64,000 nucleotides of DNA from Epiperipatus broadwayi (lineage: Eukaryota > Onychophora > Udeonychophora > Euonychophora > Peripatidae). Shown in pieces: positions 24,817-35,309 of this stretch. The translations under genes and the position numbers were made by a program. Under the pieces are notes generated by a model, which was not told the origin of the DNA, ran no database searches, and saw nothing but the letters and a program-made list of their open reading frames with translations. The stretch is taken from positions 21,139,254 through 21,203,253 of the forward strand of contig JAQFVV010006197.1 of assembly GCA_028023455.1 (NCBI GenBank), given 5' to 3'. The first letter of the stretch is position 1. The number at the start of each line of letters is the position of its first letter.

Positions 24817-24992
24817 GCCTGGAGAAAATCCAAGACTCCTCACTGATGAAAGCCACAAACTAGAAACTAGTCTGGGGATATTGGATGAGTAGACACTAGA
24901 TAGGGATTTTATGTACAAACCTTCCTGCATTGATTGATTACTCTGGCTTCCACTGAGTGGCGCTACTGCATGGAGAGTTTTGCCTCTGAGAA
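24817..24992 (+). mobile_element. Family C monomer fragment starting at its hammerhead
   Basis: GAGAAAAT occurs immediately before (about 24822) and after (about 24986) the insert, a possible 8-bp target duplication. The insert starts at CCAAGACTCC, which is the 5' strand of ribozyme stem I, and ends at the usual family end GTTTTGCCTCT. Confidence 0.65.
24826..24885 (+). ncRNA. Hammerhead ribozyme motif, family C
   Basis: Stem I strand TCCTCA (24837-24842) pairs with TGGGGA (24873-24878) with one G-U pair. Core CTGATGA is at 24843-24849 and GAAA at 24863-24866. The minimal stem III is A-C, loop TA, G-T, followed by cleavage base C (24872). Stem II (AGC with ACT) has one mismatch, and 10.1/11.1 is A·A rather than a pair. 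All invariant core bases are present; activity is uncertain because of stem II. Confidence 0.7.
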
Positions 24993-25209
24993 AATATAAT
25001 TATCATGCATATATATTAAATGATTCTTACTAATGTTAAATACTTTATTTAAATAATTGGTTTGTAAAACCTCTCAAAAATATCTATTTAAATACTCATA
25101 CAAAATATAAAACATTCTTGATATGGCAGCTAAATATTTTTTGAAGAGTTTTTGTAAGTCAACTATATAATTAGTTAGTTTTAGATATTTAATTAATATA
25201 TATATATAT
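24993..25209. other. AT-rich spacer
   Basis: AT-rich, ending in a TA microsatellite that forms the insertion site of the LTR element. Confidence 0.6.
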
Positions 25210-27200
25210 TATAATGGTCGGGGATTTGGAGATCAATAGAGTCTTACCGTATCTGCACTACAGGGTGCCACTTGGCTACTCGAACCTAGAAAATTTATAG
25301 AGTAGGCAGATACGTGCTGTTAAAGATCCAATTTTTACATAGATATTTTACCACAGCCATCAGCCCTTGCCACTAGCTCAAGGAGACGTAGAAACTTAAT
25401 ATATTTATTAAAATATATTTTTTTTATAAAGAATAATAAAAACAATCACTGCCAGTACTAATAATACAACAGAGTTTATTAACGCACATTTGAAATTGAG
25501 GAATAAAATTTATATTTAGATTTTATCATTAATTTTTAAATTTAAATTACTATTTTAAATAGTCCACACAGATGGACATTTTAATAATATTTTACTTTAG
25601 CATGTTGAGGATAGATAGGCTACATAGATTCCACAGTTAATAACTTTTCAAAACAAATCATTCAATCTCAGACTAAAAGTTTGTAGCCAAACCAATGCCT
25701 GCTTCCAAATATATAGTCGCAACCAATGCAATATGAAGATGCTAGCATAAAACCACGCTGACATATTATTTGAAGGACATGATCTTCATCCAATACAGGA
25801 ATGAGTGTCTGTCTGGTGAAGTAATCATGTATATAAATTAATTAAAGAAGAGTGCTATGTATGGGAGAGAGTGGTCTATCTGCCATACTTATAATCCCTG
25901 TTCATAGAGCTAGAAGGGGTCAGTGGTGCAGGAAATACATCTGTGTCCATTGCAATGCAATGACTACAACTTTGGGGTCATGCATTCATTTTGGCACATT
26001 GCCCTGTATGCCAAACATGCTTCACCTTACATTGATATAAACACCCATATATCCCTCCACCAGCATTGACCTAACTATGAGACAAATAGCCCAAAATTAA
26101 ACCCCCTTAAAACTAACATAATTTAATGAATCTATATAGCTATCCACACCCAACTTAAAATTAATACATTTTAGTTAACAGATAGAAATAAATAACCTAG
26201 TTAAATACAAACATAAATAATAAAAAAATGGAAATGATTGAAATAGCGAACTTATATAAAAATAAATATTTATAATTGATTTAGAGTTCTATTCTTGGTC
26301 AGATAAGAGTCCATTTATGTATATATATATTTTTTTGGATTGTTTACTTATTGAAGTTATACTGTAATTATTTAAAAGAAAGTCAATTGGTAAAAGTTTA
26401 TACTTTACGGATTCTGCAGATTTAGAGGTCCATATTCATGATCACTTATGTAGATTGTTCTTTTTTTAAAAAAAAAACCAAGCCATTACTTGCCATTCTT
26501 TTTGGTCCATAACTGTCATAGGAAGATATCAGCTGTTTGGCAAGAAATTAAATCTATTGCAGACTTCTACATCGTGTAGCCCGCAATACAGCTATAGTTC
26601 ATATGTAAATTCAAAGTCAGCTCTCCAACAACAATAATAATAATCCCTTTGGCTTTTATATTTTTATTAGTCTCTTATCAGCAAATCTTCAAAATCAATG
26701 AGCAAGACATCACTAATCCCCTCATGTTTCATTTACAGTGTGTGCTATGTTTTCGTGCTTGCATTGGTCATTTAATTTCTTTTTATTCTCTTATCTGACC
26801 ATTTAATTATTCGAGTGCCCCAAGGGCTAGTGTGCTTTAGAACAATCATTTAATTAATAAAACAATCATTTCCATTTTCTAAGATTATAGAAATCATCAT
26901 TATTTCTATTTTCAAAATATCAATCTTTATAAATAGTCAAAATAAAAGTCATAGATCAATTGCCAATTCCTCTACAAGCTTTATATTTTTACTTTTTTAC
27001 AAAAAAAAATACTTTCAAATACTTTTTTCTTAAAATAGTTTGTTTTCCATCTGCGCAACAATATATATGTTAAATATAACTTTCAATTTTCAGTTTTTAA
27101 GTTAAGTTTTTTTTCTTTTTAATAAATCAATTTTTATTTACGAACTTAAGTTTTTATTTTAATTTTAAATTAATGTAACGGCATATAGTCTACCATTACA
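25210..27200 (-). repeat. LTR1, left copy (3' LTR by transcription)
   Basis: 1991 bp. The first bases are TATAATGGTC (canonical TGTAA mutated) and the last CCATTACA. Contains the conserved block CTGCACTACAGGGTGCCAC at about 25254 shared with the other copies. A 62-residue frame at 25852-26040 is repeated in the other LTR at 28372 with substitutions; I regard it as non-coding LTR sequence. Confidence 0.85.
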
Positions 27201-27705
27201 TACCCGTGAACTTCCTCAAAAAACAAAAACATTAAAAAAAAAAAAAGAATTTACTTAGTGTTAGTAATGATGTTACACAAATTGATTATACTGAACTTTT
27301 TTAAAAAAAAAAAAAAACTTTGGTTAGTAATTACAAGAAAAAAAAAAATGCTGACTATTCTTTCTTTTCCACCCCAGCTGAGATTACACTTCCTCCCTCA
27401 AGAGTTCCTTTTTTCCTATATTTCATTATTAACTCAGGCAGGTCAAAGAAGTTACATGATTTTAGACTTTCTTTTTTTAAATTATGATTTATATTAATTA
27501 TTATGTTTTATTCCTCAGATTTATTTCTACATATGTGCAATTTTCTTACTGGCAATACTTTTTACACAAAATTCAAGTTTATAACTTTATGTGTAATTAC
27601 AAAAATATTTCATTTTTAAAGAAAAATGTTACTGGCATGATTTATTTTTAAAATTCTCAGGGTACTCGTGGTTTTTCATACATCATGCCACGTTGGGAGT
27701 CCAAT
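27201..27705 (-). other. Internal region of the LTR1 element
   Basis: 505 bp of AT-rich, non-coding sequence. The putative primer-binding site occupies 27686-27703 on the minus strand. The purine-rich GAGGAAG near 27216 (minus) followed by TTCACGGGTA sits where a polypurine tract would be but is a poor match. The 79-residue plus-strand frame at 27258-27497 is composed of poly-A and poly-T codons and is not a gene. Confidence 0.7.
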
Positions 27706-29654
27706 TATAATGGTTGGGAATTTGGAGATCAATAGAGTCTTACCATATCTGCACTACAGGGTGCCACTAGGCTACCTGAACCTAGAAAATTTATAGAGTA
27801 GGCAGATACATGCTGTTAAAGATCTAATTTTTACATAGATATTTTACCACAGCCATCAGCCCTTGCCACTAGCTCAAGGAGATGCAGAAACTTAATATAT
27901 TTATTAAAATATATTTTTTTTATAAAGAATAATAAAAACAATCACTGCCAGTACTAATAATATAACAGAGTTTATTAACGCACATTTAAAATTGAGGAAT
28001 AAAATTTATATTTAGATTTTAACATTAATTTTTAAATTTAAATTACTATTTTAAATAGTCCACACAGATGGACATTTTAATAATATTTTACTTTAGCATG
28101 TTGAGCATAGATAGGCTACATAGATTCCACCACAGTTAATAACTTTTAAAAACAAATCATTCAATCTCAGACTAAAAGTTCATAGCCAAACCAATGCCTG
28201 CTTCCAGATATATAATCGCAACCAATGCAATATGAAGATGCTAGCATAAAACCATGCTGACAGGAATGTGCATCTGACAGTGAGATATTATTTGAAGGAC
28301 ATGATCCTCATCCAGTACAGGAATGTGCATTTGTCTGGTGAAGGAATCATGTATAAATATTAATTAAAGAAGTGTTACATATGGGGGAGTGCGATCTAAC
28401 TGCCGTACTTATAATCCCTGTCCATAGAGCTAGAAGGGGTCAATGGTGCAGGAAATACATCTGCATCCATTGCAACACAATGACTACAACTTTGGGGTCA
28501 TGCATTCATTTGAGCACATTACCCTGTATGCCAAACATGCTTCACATTACATTGATATAAACACCCATATATCCCTCCACCAGCATTGACCTAACTACGA
28601 GACAAATAGCCCGAAATTAAACCCCTCTTAAAACTAACATAATTTAATGAATCTATATAGCTATCCACACCCAATTTAAATTTAGTACATTTTAGTTAAC
28701 AGATAGAAATAAATAACCTAGTTAAATACAAACTTAAATAAATAAAAAAAAAGGAAATGATTGAAATAGCGAACTTAAATAAAAATAAATATTTATAATT
28801 GATTTAGAGTTCTATTCTTGGTCAGATAGGAGTCCATTTATTTATATTATTTTTTTTCTCGATTGTTTACTTATTGAAGTTATACTGTAATTATTTAAAA
28901 GAAAGTTCAATTGATAAAAGTTTATACTTTATGGATTCTGCAGATTTAGAGGTTCATCTTCATGATCACTTATGTAGATTGTTTGTTCTTTTTTTTAAAA
29001 AAAAAAAAAACAACACCACTACTTGCCATTTCTTTTGGTCCATAACTGTCACAGGGAGATCTCAGCTGTTTGGCAAGAAATTAAATCTATTGCAGACTTC
29101 TACATCGTGAAGCCTGCAGATTCAAAGTCAGCTCTCCGACAACAATAATAATAATAATCCCTTTGGTTTTTATATTTTATTAGCCTCTTATCAGCAAATC
29201 TTCGGATTCAATGAGCAAGACGTCAGTAATTCTCTCATGTTTTATTTACGGTCCATGCTGTGGTTTCATGCTTGCATTGGTCATTTAATTTCTTTTTATT
29301 CTCTTATCTGACCATTTAATTATTCGAGTGCCCCAAGGGCTCTTTAGAACAATCATTTAATTAATAAAACAATCATTTCCATTTTCTAAGATTATAGAAA
29401 TCAACATTATTTCTATTTTCGAAATATCAATCTTTATATTTTTACTTTTTTACAAAAAAAAAATACTTTCAAATACTTTTTTCTTAAAATAGTTTAAGTT
29501 TTCCATCTGCGTGACAATATATATGTTAAATATAACTTTCAATTTTCAGTTTTTAAGTTAAGTTTTTTCTTTTTAATAAATCAATTTTTATTTACGAACT
29601 TAAGTTTTTATTTTAATTTTAAATTAATGTAACGGCATATAGTATATCGTTACA
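27706..29654 (-). repeat. LTR1, right copy (5' LTR by transcription)
   Basis: 1949 bp, aligned end to end with 25210-27200 with small insertions and deletions. One copy has extra bases around 28260-28285, the other around 26580-26600. Ends in TATCGTTACA, better preserved than the left copy. Confidence 0.85.
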
Positions 29655-30388
29655 ATATATATATATACACACACAATTTCATCTTCATTTGATTTAGTAA
29701 AAAAAGTTGATAAGCTGATATTGGCCAATGAAGGAAGAGTCTATTCATATGATTGATCAATATATATATATGTAAATTTCAATGCCCGTTTGTTAAAAGA
29801 TTTATTACTATTTACTGACAGAAATTTGATCATCACATTTAAAATCAGTTGCATAAAATGAATGAAGATTGGTCCATGGGTTGCCAGTTTCAGCTCCTGC
29901 ATGCAGTTGTATGTTATCATATTATGAAGATAATATTTTAGTTAAAAGAGTTATTTTCCATTAGGTAATAAAGGTTATTTTATATATGTTGATGATGTGG
30001 TTATCGATAGCTTGAAATGGACGGCTGCTTCTGAGGACAATTTTGTTTAGAAATAATATTTTATGTAAGTTTCAGAATAATAAATTATTCAATATTGAAA
30101 TATATGCTAATGAATTATTTAATGTAGGATATAATATGAATGGTATTATATAGATGGTAGATGAAAATATTGAAGGAAAAACATGGAATTTCATTATTGT
30201 ATATAAATAATAGAGTGTATAGTATGATTACATCAATAAACATCACATGATCGCCATTTCTTGTGCTTGCTCTTAACTGTTATTAAAACAGGCAAAACTC
30301 TCTATTTGTACTGTCACTCAGTGCAAGCCAGAGTATTCAATGGATGCCAGAAGGCTTGTGCATAAAATCCCCATCTGGTACCTACTCA

Positions 30389-30441
30389 TCCAATATCCTC
30401 AGACTAGTTTCTGGCTTGTAGCCTTCACCAGTGAGGAGCCT
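30389..30441 (-). ncRNA. Hammerhead motif, family C tandem unit 1 (core mutated)
   Basis: Minus strand: TCCTCA, then CTGGTGA (canonical CTGATGA with one change), stem GGC/GCC, GAAAC, TA, GTC, then TGAGGA. Stem I is a perfect 6-bp pairing. The A-to-G change in the core should abolish or weaken cleavage. Confidence 0.6.
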
Positions 30442-30840
30442 TGGATCTGAGAGCACTGCACCTAGGTATTAGGATTTAATGCAACCCTCTAGCAGCCACC
30501 TTTTATCTCTACTTAACTACAAAACTATGAGACTTAAATTGAAAACACTATAATATTTTCAACTCAAGCTCACCAGTTTAATAATCATATAGGTCTGAAC
30601 TCAGTTTAGTACCTATACATTTTGGTGTCTTTGGTTCTTTAATAACCATAGTGACCACTATCCTATTAGGCAGGATTGGTTTTAAGCCAATAAACATCAC
30701 ATGATCACCATTTCTTATGCTTGCTCTTAACTGTTATTAAAACAGGCAAACTATCTATATGTACTGCCACTCAGTGCAAACCAGAGTAATCAATGGATGC
30801 TGAAGGCCTGTGCATGAAATCCCCATTTAGTGCTTACTCA

Positions 30841-30897
30841 TCCAATATCCTCAGACTAGTTTCTGGCTTGTGGCCTTTGTCAGTAAGTAGCCTTGGA
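30841..30897 (-). ncRNA. Hammerhead motif, family C tandem unit 2 (core mutated)
   Basis: Minus strand: CTGACAA instead of CTGATGA, stem II GGC/GCC intact, GAAAC, TA, GTC, then TGAGGA. The stem I strand before the core (TACTTA) no longer pairs well. Probably inactive. Confidence 0.55.
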
Positions 30898-31767
30898 TCT
30901 GAGAGCACTGCATCTAGATCTTAGGATCTAATGCAACTCTCCAGCAGCCACCTTTTATCTCTACTTAACTACAAAACTATGAAACTTAAATTGAAAACAC
31001 TAATATTTTGAACTCAAGATCACCAGCTTATATAGTCATATCAGTCTGAACTCAGTTCAGTACTTATACATTTTGGTGTCTTTGGTTCTTTAATAACCAT
31101 AGCCACCACTATCCTATTAGGCAGGATTGGCTTTAAGCCAATAAGCATCACATGATGCTGACAAAGGCCATAAGTCAGAAACTAGTCTGAGGATATTAGA
31201 TGAGTAGGCACTAGATAGGGATTTTATGCACAAACCTTCTGGCATCCATTGATTACTCTGGCTTGCACTGAGTGGCAATATATATAGAAAGTTTTGCCTG
31301 CTTTAATATGACTACATTATTAGTTGCTTCTCACTTTCATTTAACATTTGATGATATACAGATAGAATAATTATTAATAAAAAGGATACTGTTGGTAAAG
31401 TCAATAAATGTAATATTCTTTATAAAGTGTTGTGCTGATGCAAATCCAATTATGTTGGTGAGACAAAATGTGCACTGAAAAAAAGAATTCATGACCATGA
31501 ACTTTTATATAATAAATTGTGATATTCTGTGGATAGATTTAAATCTTTATTGTTGAGCATTCAGTTATTTATAATGGAAATTTTTGCTTGCTTTGACAGT
31601 GTTTTTATTTTACATGTGTAAAATGATTTGTAGAAAAGAAAAATCAAAGTCATATAAATATGACAGACAACTACTTAAATAAACAATATAATTGTGTTAA
31701 AATAGATAAATTATGGAAAGTCAGCCATTCATGTGGGAACATTAATGTTATGTGACTAATGAGATTT

Positions 31768-32263
31768 TTTACATTTTAACTATTAAATGCTATTTAGAAT
31801 GGCATCCATGCCATAAGATGGCTATAACTATTATTTATCTTTTTTATTTCAGTATATTTAATATTTCGGAATTTATTTCAGAAGTTTTTGTTTATATATA
31901 TATATATATTGAATAGGTAATAATGATATAGTTTTTTTTTGTTATGTATAAGAGCATTTAAGCATTATTCATCTATTTTTTTATTATTTAATTTAAATAT
32001 GTAATAGCCAAAATCCTGAATTACAAACTATGACAATTGAGTTATACATAACACTTTATATTTTATTTAAATAATGAGCTAATAGAGGGTGCTTAAAAGT
32101 CTCATTTATAATATATAAAATACAGTTTTATAATGTATTAATTATTTATACCTACATATAACATTATAATTAAACAACAATTTTATATACACAATTTGCT
32201 GAAAAATGAAAAAGTAAAATCTAAATCTCTATAACTAATTTCAAGATATCATTCTTAAGTAAT
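31768..32263. other. AT-rich spacer
   Basis: Nothing recognised. Confidence 0.5.
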
Positions 32264-32784
32264 TGAAGTTTAATTTAATCCACTAAACATCACATGATCA
32301 CCATTCTTTATGCTGAGTGGCACTACTGTATGGAGACTTTTGCCTCTTTGTAGACAGCTTGTATAAGTATGAAGGATGGTGATCATATACTGTTTAATAG
32401 GATTATGGTGAGTGTGGTTATTAAAGAACCAAAGACAACAACAAAAAAATATGGATGATGAAGTGAGTTCAGATCTATATGACTATACAAGCTAATGAGC
32501 TTGAATTAAAAACATTGTCATTTTGGACTCAAAGCTTTATAATTAACTAATAAGGCAAAAGGTGGCTGCTGGATGGTTGCATTAGATCCTAAGATCTAGA
32601 TGCAATGCTCTCATATCCAAGGCTCCTCACTGATGAAAGCCAAAAGCTAGAAACGAGTCTGGGGATATTGGAGAGTAGGCACTAGATAGGAATTTTATGC
32701 ACAAACCTTGCATCCATTGATTACTCTGGGTTGCACTGAGTGGCGCTACTGTATGGAGAGTTTTGCCTCTATGTGAAGTTCAAC
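32264..32784 (+). mobile_element. Family C insertion with intact hammerhead
   Basis: A nearly full monomer on the plus strand, preceded by a short inverted end (CATCACATGATCACC at 32288). It lies between TGAAGTTTAAT (32264-32274) and TGAAGTTCAAC (32774-32784), a probable 11-bp target duplication with two differences. It ends with the family terminus GAGAGTTTTGCCTCT. Confidence 0.75.
32614..32672 (+). ncRNA. Hammerhead ribozyme, family C, all core bases present
   Basis: Stem I: TCCTCA (32624-32629) with TGGGGA (32660-32665), one G-U pair. Core CTGATGA is at 32630-32636. Stem II: AGC (32638-32640) with GCT (32646-32648) around loop CAAAA. GAAA is at 32650-32653. Stem III is the minimal 2-bp type: A-C, loop GA, G-T, then cleavage base C at 32659. 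This is the type I arrangement with very short stem III known from Penelope-like elements and animal retrozymes. The base next to the core on each side of stem II is A·A, so that pair is missing. Compared with the tandem units (GGC/GCC), stem II has changed on both strands and still pairs. Confidence 0.8.
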
Positions 32785-33893
32785 TGCTTATATCATTTTC
32801 TATTAGATTACAATAATAAAATGGTTGCTATATTTAATAATATCAATCCTTAATGTTATGAAAATTAAGTATTTAAACAACACCATGAACACGAAAAACA
32901 CAAATAAAAAAATCACAGATGTTATGGGAAAAGGTGATTCAAGTTTCTGTATGACTCAAAAGATCTTATGTAGTATATGCTTAAACAATAAGGTTTTTCA
33001 AAATATTTTCATTTATTTTAATTTTATATACATGTATGTAATCTAATCATTTCACACTATCGCATACGCTATTAAACCAGTGAAAAAGATATCAGACTGA
33101 AAGTTATCTATGAAATATATGTATGCAGTGAGAGAAATCGGTCTGATAGCCTATTCATTGGTTCTAAAGCTTAAAGATTATGGAATGCCATTTTGGAGCG
33201 CTGTGAAATGATTTTATTGATTGCTTATTTGCTTTTATTTTGATGCTTAATTTTTGCATATATATATATCAATAAAGTTTTGGTAAAAAAAAAAAACAAC
33301 TGCCTGACAATTGAATTAAAGTTCTAAAAAAATATATTTTTATTTTATGTATTATTCTTTTTTGAATTCTTTGCAAAATAATTGATTATTATTAACAATA
33401 AAAACGCCTCTTGGTAGTAGTAGATCAATCACTGACTATGCTTAGACCCGGATTCATATCCAATTCAGACAAAACTTTTTTTTTTCAAGTTTTAGTCAGG
33501 CTTAGATTTTTTGTCTGATCGTTTACCTTTAAGCAACATAGCTAAACCATTCAATATTGGTCAATAATTGGATATCGAATTATTCTAACTAAAAATGAAA
33601 AACTGCCTAAACAACTTTTATTTTACTGTTTCTTCTGGGGGGGGGGGTTGAAAATACAGCAATAATTTAAGACTTTTATCCTTATTTATTGAGGCTATAT
33701 AATCCAAGTCAGCTTTGTTTATTTAAAGCTAAAGTAAAAGTTGGAATATTTGCTTTTTCTAAGTAAATAGTACAATATGAACAGTTTTATAAATAATATC
33801 AATATTCGCTCACTCACTCACATTGGTAATATTTGGGACTCATCCGCATGCAAACACATACATCTTTACAAGCAAATATTGAAAACATGTCAA
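32785..33893. other. Spacer with a poly(A)-terminated end
   Basis: AATAAA at 33271 is followed 8 bases later by a run of 12 A (33285-33296), as expected at the 3' end of a retroposed RNA. Upstream on the plus strand short frames such as TSEKDIRLKVIYEIYVCSE (about 33075-33170) have protein-like composition but match no family I recognise. A run of 10 G lies at about 33638-33648. Confidence 0.4.
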
Positions 33894-33966
33894 GCATTGG
33901 TGGCCGAGTGGTTAACACAAGCAATTGTTCCAAGGTTCGCTTCCATGTTGACCCTTTGACACATAA
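33894..33966 (+). repeat. tRNA-derived SINE (family S1), deleted copy
   Basis: GCATTGGTGGCCGAGTGGTTAA is shared with the copies at 45947 and 46813 and corresponds to a type II (Leu/Ser-like) tRNA 5' half. The anticodon arm is partly deleted and the T-arm degraded. It ends with the family tail GACACATAAA. Confidence 0.7.
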
Positions 33967-34224
33967 AATATATATATATATAGTGAAAACATTTATACAG
34001 AACATTTAAAAGAAAACAAAATTCAGAATCACACTTAAAATTATAAATTGTATTTTTAGGAATCTGAGCATTATTTTTCATGGGCGGCATACCTATGAAT
34101 AGGCGTTAAGATATCTTTCCTTTAATTTGTATAAATGAGAGAAAATCTGTGATATGGATTATGTGATGAGAAAATATTAACTATATATATATAACTTTTG
34201 AGGACAAACGTTGTTTGTAGTGAT

Positions 34225-34350
34225 CTGTGCTGTTTAATGCAGTGGTAGAGTGACAGATTCCAGAGTTAATAGATCTCGTATTGAAGCTTAACTCTGTCTC
34301 ACTTCCGGTTCTCGAATGTCATATGTCTTTCTGAGGGATGAACTATTTAA
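34225..34350 (+). repeat. tRNA-like SINE (family S2), copy 1
   Basis: TTTAATGCAGTGGTAGAGTG resembles a Pol III A-box region. The downstream ACTTCCGGTTCTCGAA is shared with 62992-63112. Only two diverged copies are present, so the ends are approximate. Confidence 0.55.
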
Positions 34351-35309
34351 TTGTTTTTGTTTTTTTTTATAAGGCACGTTTTCATTAAATTGGATGTGAA
34401 CAGCAAATAAACTGCAACAGACTTTCTAATAAAAAATTATTTTTATGTCCAATTAAACAATTTTTCATAGGAGAGATAGTCTCCGCTAATATTATAAAAA
34501 ATATAACATAGATACTTTAAAAAAGTGAAATATTGATTACATTTGGTGGGAAGATATTGCTGAGGATAGACTACAATAGAGAGCTTCAATTAGAAAAAAT
34601 GCAGGTCTTTCAAAAAGTAATGTTATCTGTGGCAGGAGTTCAAAACCAGTATCAAAAAATACCAAACAGACTGTTGACCAGAATATGATATATTTAAAAA
34701 TACTTGTTATACATATATTTGTTTATATAGTTATTGCAGAACTCATCTTTGATTTTTTACTTTTTATCTTTCATGAGTCATCGCAACATTTATTTTTCTA
34801 TTTGTTATTCTACGTCATCTTAACATCGTTTTTTTTTCTTTTCTATAATTAGAATGGCTATATTCGTTTCTGAGTGACTAGTAGTAATGACAGCAACACA
34901 CGTCTACACTTGACATAAAATATTTCGTACTTTTTAGTACAAAGCAAAATTAAATTACTTTCAGAAGATTTTGTTACCGAACTTAAAATTTATTTAATAA
35001 TATTTAAGCAACTTTTGTTATACAACTGCTAAAAAGATTTTGAAACAATATTTTCTGCCATAAGGTGGAAATTATTAATTTGTTAAATTTCTAAAATATT
35101 AAAAAGATAGTTAATAATATATTTTGTGCCAGATTATTTCTTTAAAATCTAGCCTATAAATAATAAATGTATCACTTTACTATATCACCTAAGAATTTTT
35201 CTAAATTAATAAACCTGTTTTAAACAAAAATATTTCCTTAATATATAACAAAAAAAAAAAAGCCAAAACAAAGTGATTTCATTAAATATTTAATAAAAGC
35301 AAATAACAT
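34351..35309. other. AT-rich spacer
   Basis: No feature supported. Confidence 0.5.

Larger units (their letters stand above)
25210..29654 (-). mobile_element. Complete non-coding LTR element (LTR1 family)
   Basis: Two direct repeats of about 2 kb (25210-27200 and 27706-29654) enclose only 505 bp. The outer flanks are both ATAT (25206-25209 and 29655-29658), a 4-bp target duplication spanning the whole unit, so this is one insertion and not two. The ends are degenerate TGTAAC/GTTACA. On the minus strand, TGGACTCCCAACGTGG starts two bases inside the LTR edge, where a tRNA primer-binding site belongs, so the element reads right to left. It has no Gag or Pol remnant, which makes it a non-autonomous element with short internal DNA. 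The LTRs have many differences, so the insertion is old. A solo LTR of the family is at 54123-59251. Confidence 0.85.
30223..31317. mobile_element. Family C dimer plus inverted fragment, 11-bp target duplication
   Basis: Two direct monomers (starts 30235 and 30689, period about 452-454 bp) are followed by a partial monomer in the opposite orientation (31156-31306). The whole 1073-bp array (30234-31306) is flanked by TATGATTACAT (30223-30233) and TATGACTACAT (31307-31317). One insertion therefore brought in a head-to-tail dimer with an inverted end, a structure typical of Penelope-type integration and of retrozymes. It lies inside the Penelope-like reading frame. No protein is encoded. Confidence 0.85.
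29685..31760 (+). pseudogene. Decayed Penelope-like element (RT and GIY-YIG domains)
   Basis: Across stops and frame changes the plus strand shows RT motif A as VYSYD (about 29740), motif B as GLPVSAPACSCMLSYYEDN (29878-29935) and motif C as YFIYVDDVVI (about 29978-30005). After an insertion (30234-31306) comes the GIY-YIG endonuclease: NILYKVLC (31412), a cysteine, NYVGET (31448-31465), LKKRIHDHE, then EHSVIYNGNF and a C-terminal ESIYIN-like stretch to about 31700. An RT with IYVDD followed by GIY-YIG is diagnostic of Penelope-like retroelements. Several stops disable it and part of the RT thumb is missing. It starts right after the LTR1 element, so its 5' part is absent or displaced. Confidence 0.75.

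Noticed and set aside
25852-26040. Frame present in both LTR1 copies as a conserved small protein
   Set aside because: The substitutions between copies follow the DNA-level divergence of the LTR, and the third copy at 54123-59251 does not keep the frame.
27258-27497. Gene in the interior of the LTR1 element
   Set aside because: The frame is made of A-runs and T-runs and lies on the strand opposite to the inferred transcription.
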